NCBI GenBank assembly: GCA_947306845.1
Contig: CAMZHP010000243.1
Location: 1-5,338 of the forward strand
Direction: 5' to 3'
DNA length: 5,338 nucleotides
From: an uncultured Prevotellaceae bacterium
GTDB lineage: Bacteria > Bacteroidota > Bacteroidia > Bacteroidales > Bacteroidaceae
This document shows positions 5,300-5,338 of this stretch, one piece after another; the first letter of the stretch is position 1; the number at the start of each line of letters is the position of its first letter. The notes under the pieces were generated by a model that did not search any database, had not been told where the DNA came from, and was given only the letters and a program-made list of their open reading frames with translations. The translations under genes and the position numbers were made by a program.

Positions 5300-5338
5300 T
5301 TCTAACTCCTAACTCCTAACTTCTAACTCCTAACTAAC
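5300..5338. repeat. Heptamer array (TYCTAAC units), inverted copy, cut by window edge
   Basis: Five 7-base units (TTCTAAC, TCCTAAC, TCCTAAC, TTCTAAC, TCCTAAC) followed by TAAC run to the right edge. They are the reverse complement of the GTTAGRA units at 4586-4641, so the 128-aa gene with its leader lies between inverted copies. On the minus strand the units read GTTAGGA/GTTAGAA, the C-poor type seen after the other stop codons in this window. Confidence 0.92.

Noticed and set aside
5100..5338. CRISPR-like repeat array
   Set aside because: The units are only 7 to 11 bases and contiguous, without unique spacers, and no cas genes are visible.
4586..5338. Mobile element bounded by the inverted GTTAGRA arrays
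   Set aside because: The enclosed gene resembles a phage structural-region protein, not a transposase. The arrays are low-complexity tandem repeats and no target-site duplication is visible.

Overview
The window looks like part of the structural/adsorption operon of a prophage or phage of a Bacteroidales bacterium (Prevotella/Bacteroides-like). Three things support this. The long fibre protein carries N- and C-terminal modules I recognise from Bacteroidales phage fibres. The neighbouring small proteins resemble uncharacterised proteins that travel with such fibres. The gaps hold A/T-rich heptameric repeats of a kind I associate with Bacteroidales genomes, and the starts lack strong Shine-Dalgarno sites. 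No database search was possible; family statements come from memory of sequence patterns.

All convincing genes are on the minus strand, so the operon reads from right to left. In transcription order they are: a 128-aa small protein (5095-4709); a 203-aa putative connector/neck-type protein (4579-3968); a 1024-aa tail fibre/receptor-binding protein (3842-768) with an N-terminal attachment-like module, a hendecad coiled coil, an Asn-Thr-Pro linker and a probable beta-helix; a 91-aa two-helix membrane protein, possibly a holin (620-345); and a gene whose start overlaps the membrane-protein gene by 11 bases and runs off the left edge (355-1). No capsid, terminase, tape-measure, integrase, CRISPR, tRNA or rRNA sequence is visible.

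The most unusual content is in the gaps. Each gap ends, just before the next start codon, in a short tandem array whose mRNA strand contains no G, or only one. The G-free leaders are 63 to 109 bases long. The segment following each stop has the opposite bias: C-poor mRNA rich in GTTAGAG/GGTAAG-type motifs. The 243-base region right of the first gene is almost entirely tandem repeat (7-, 11- and 8-base units) and has no gene.

Inference: the small proteins contribute to the virion or its assembly, the fibre recognises the host surface, and the membrane protein may act in lysis. The repeated leaders may keep translation start regions unstructured, which suits Bacteroidetes-type initiation.
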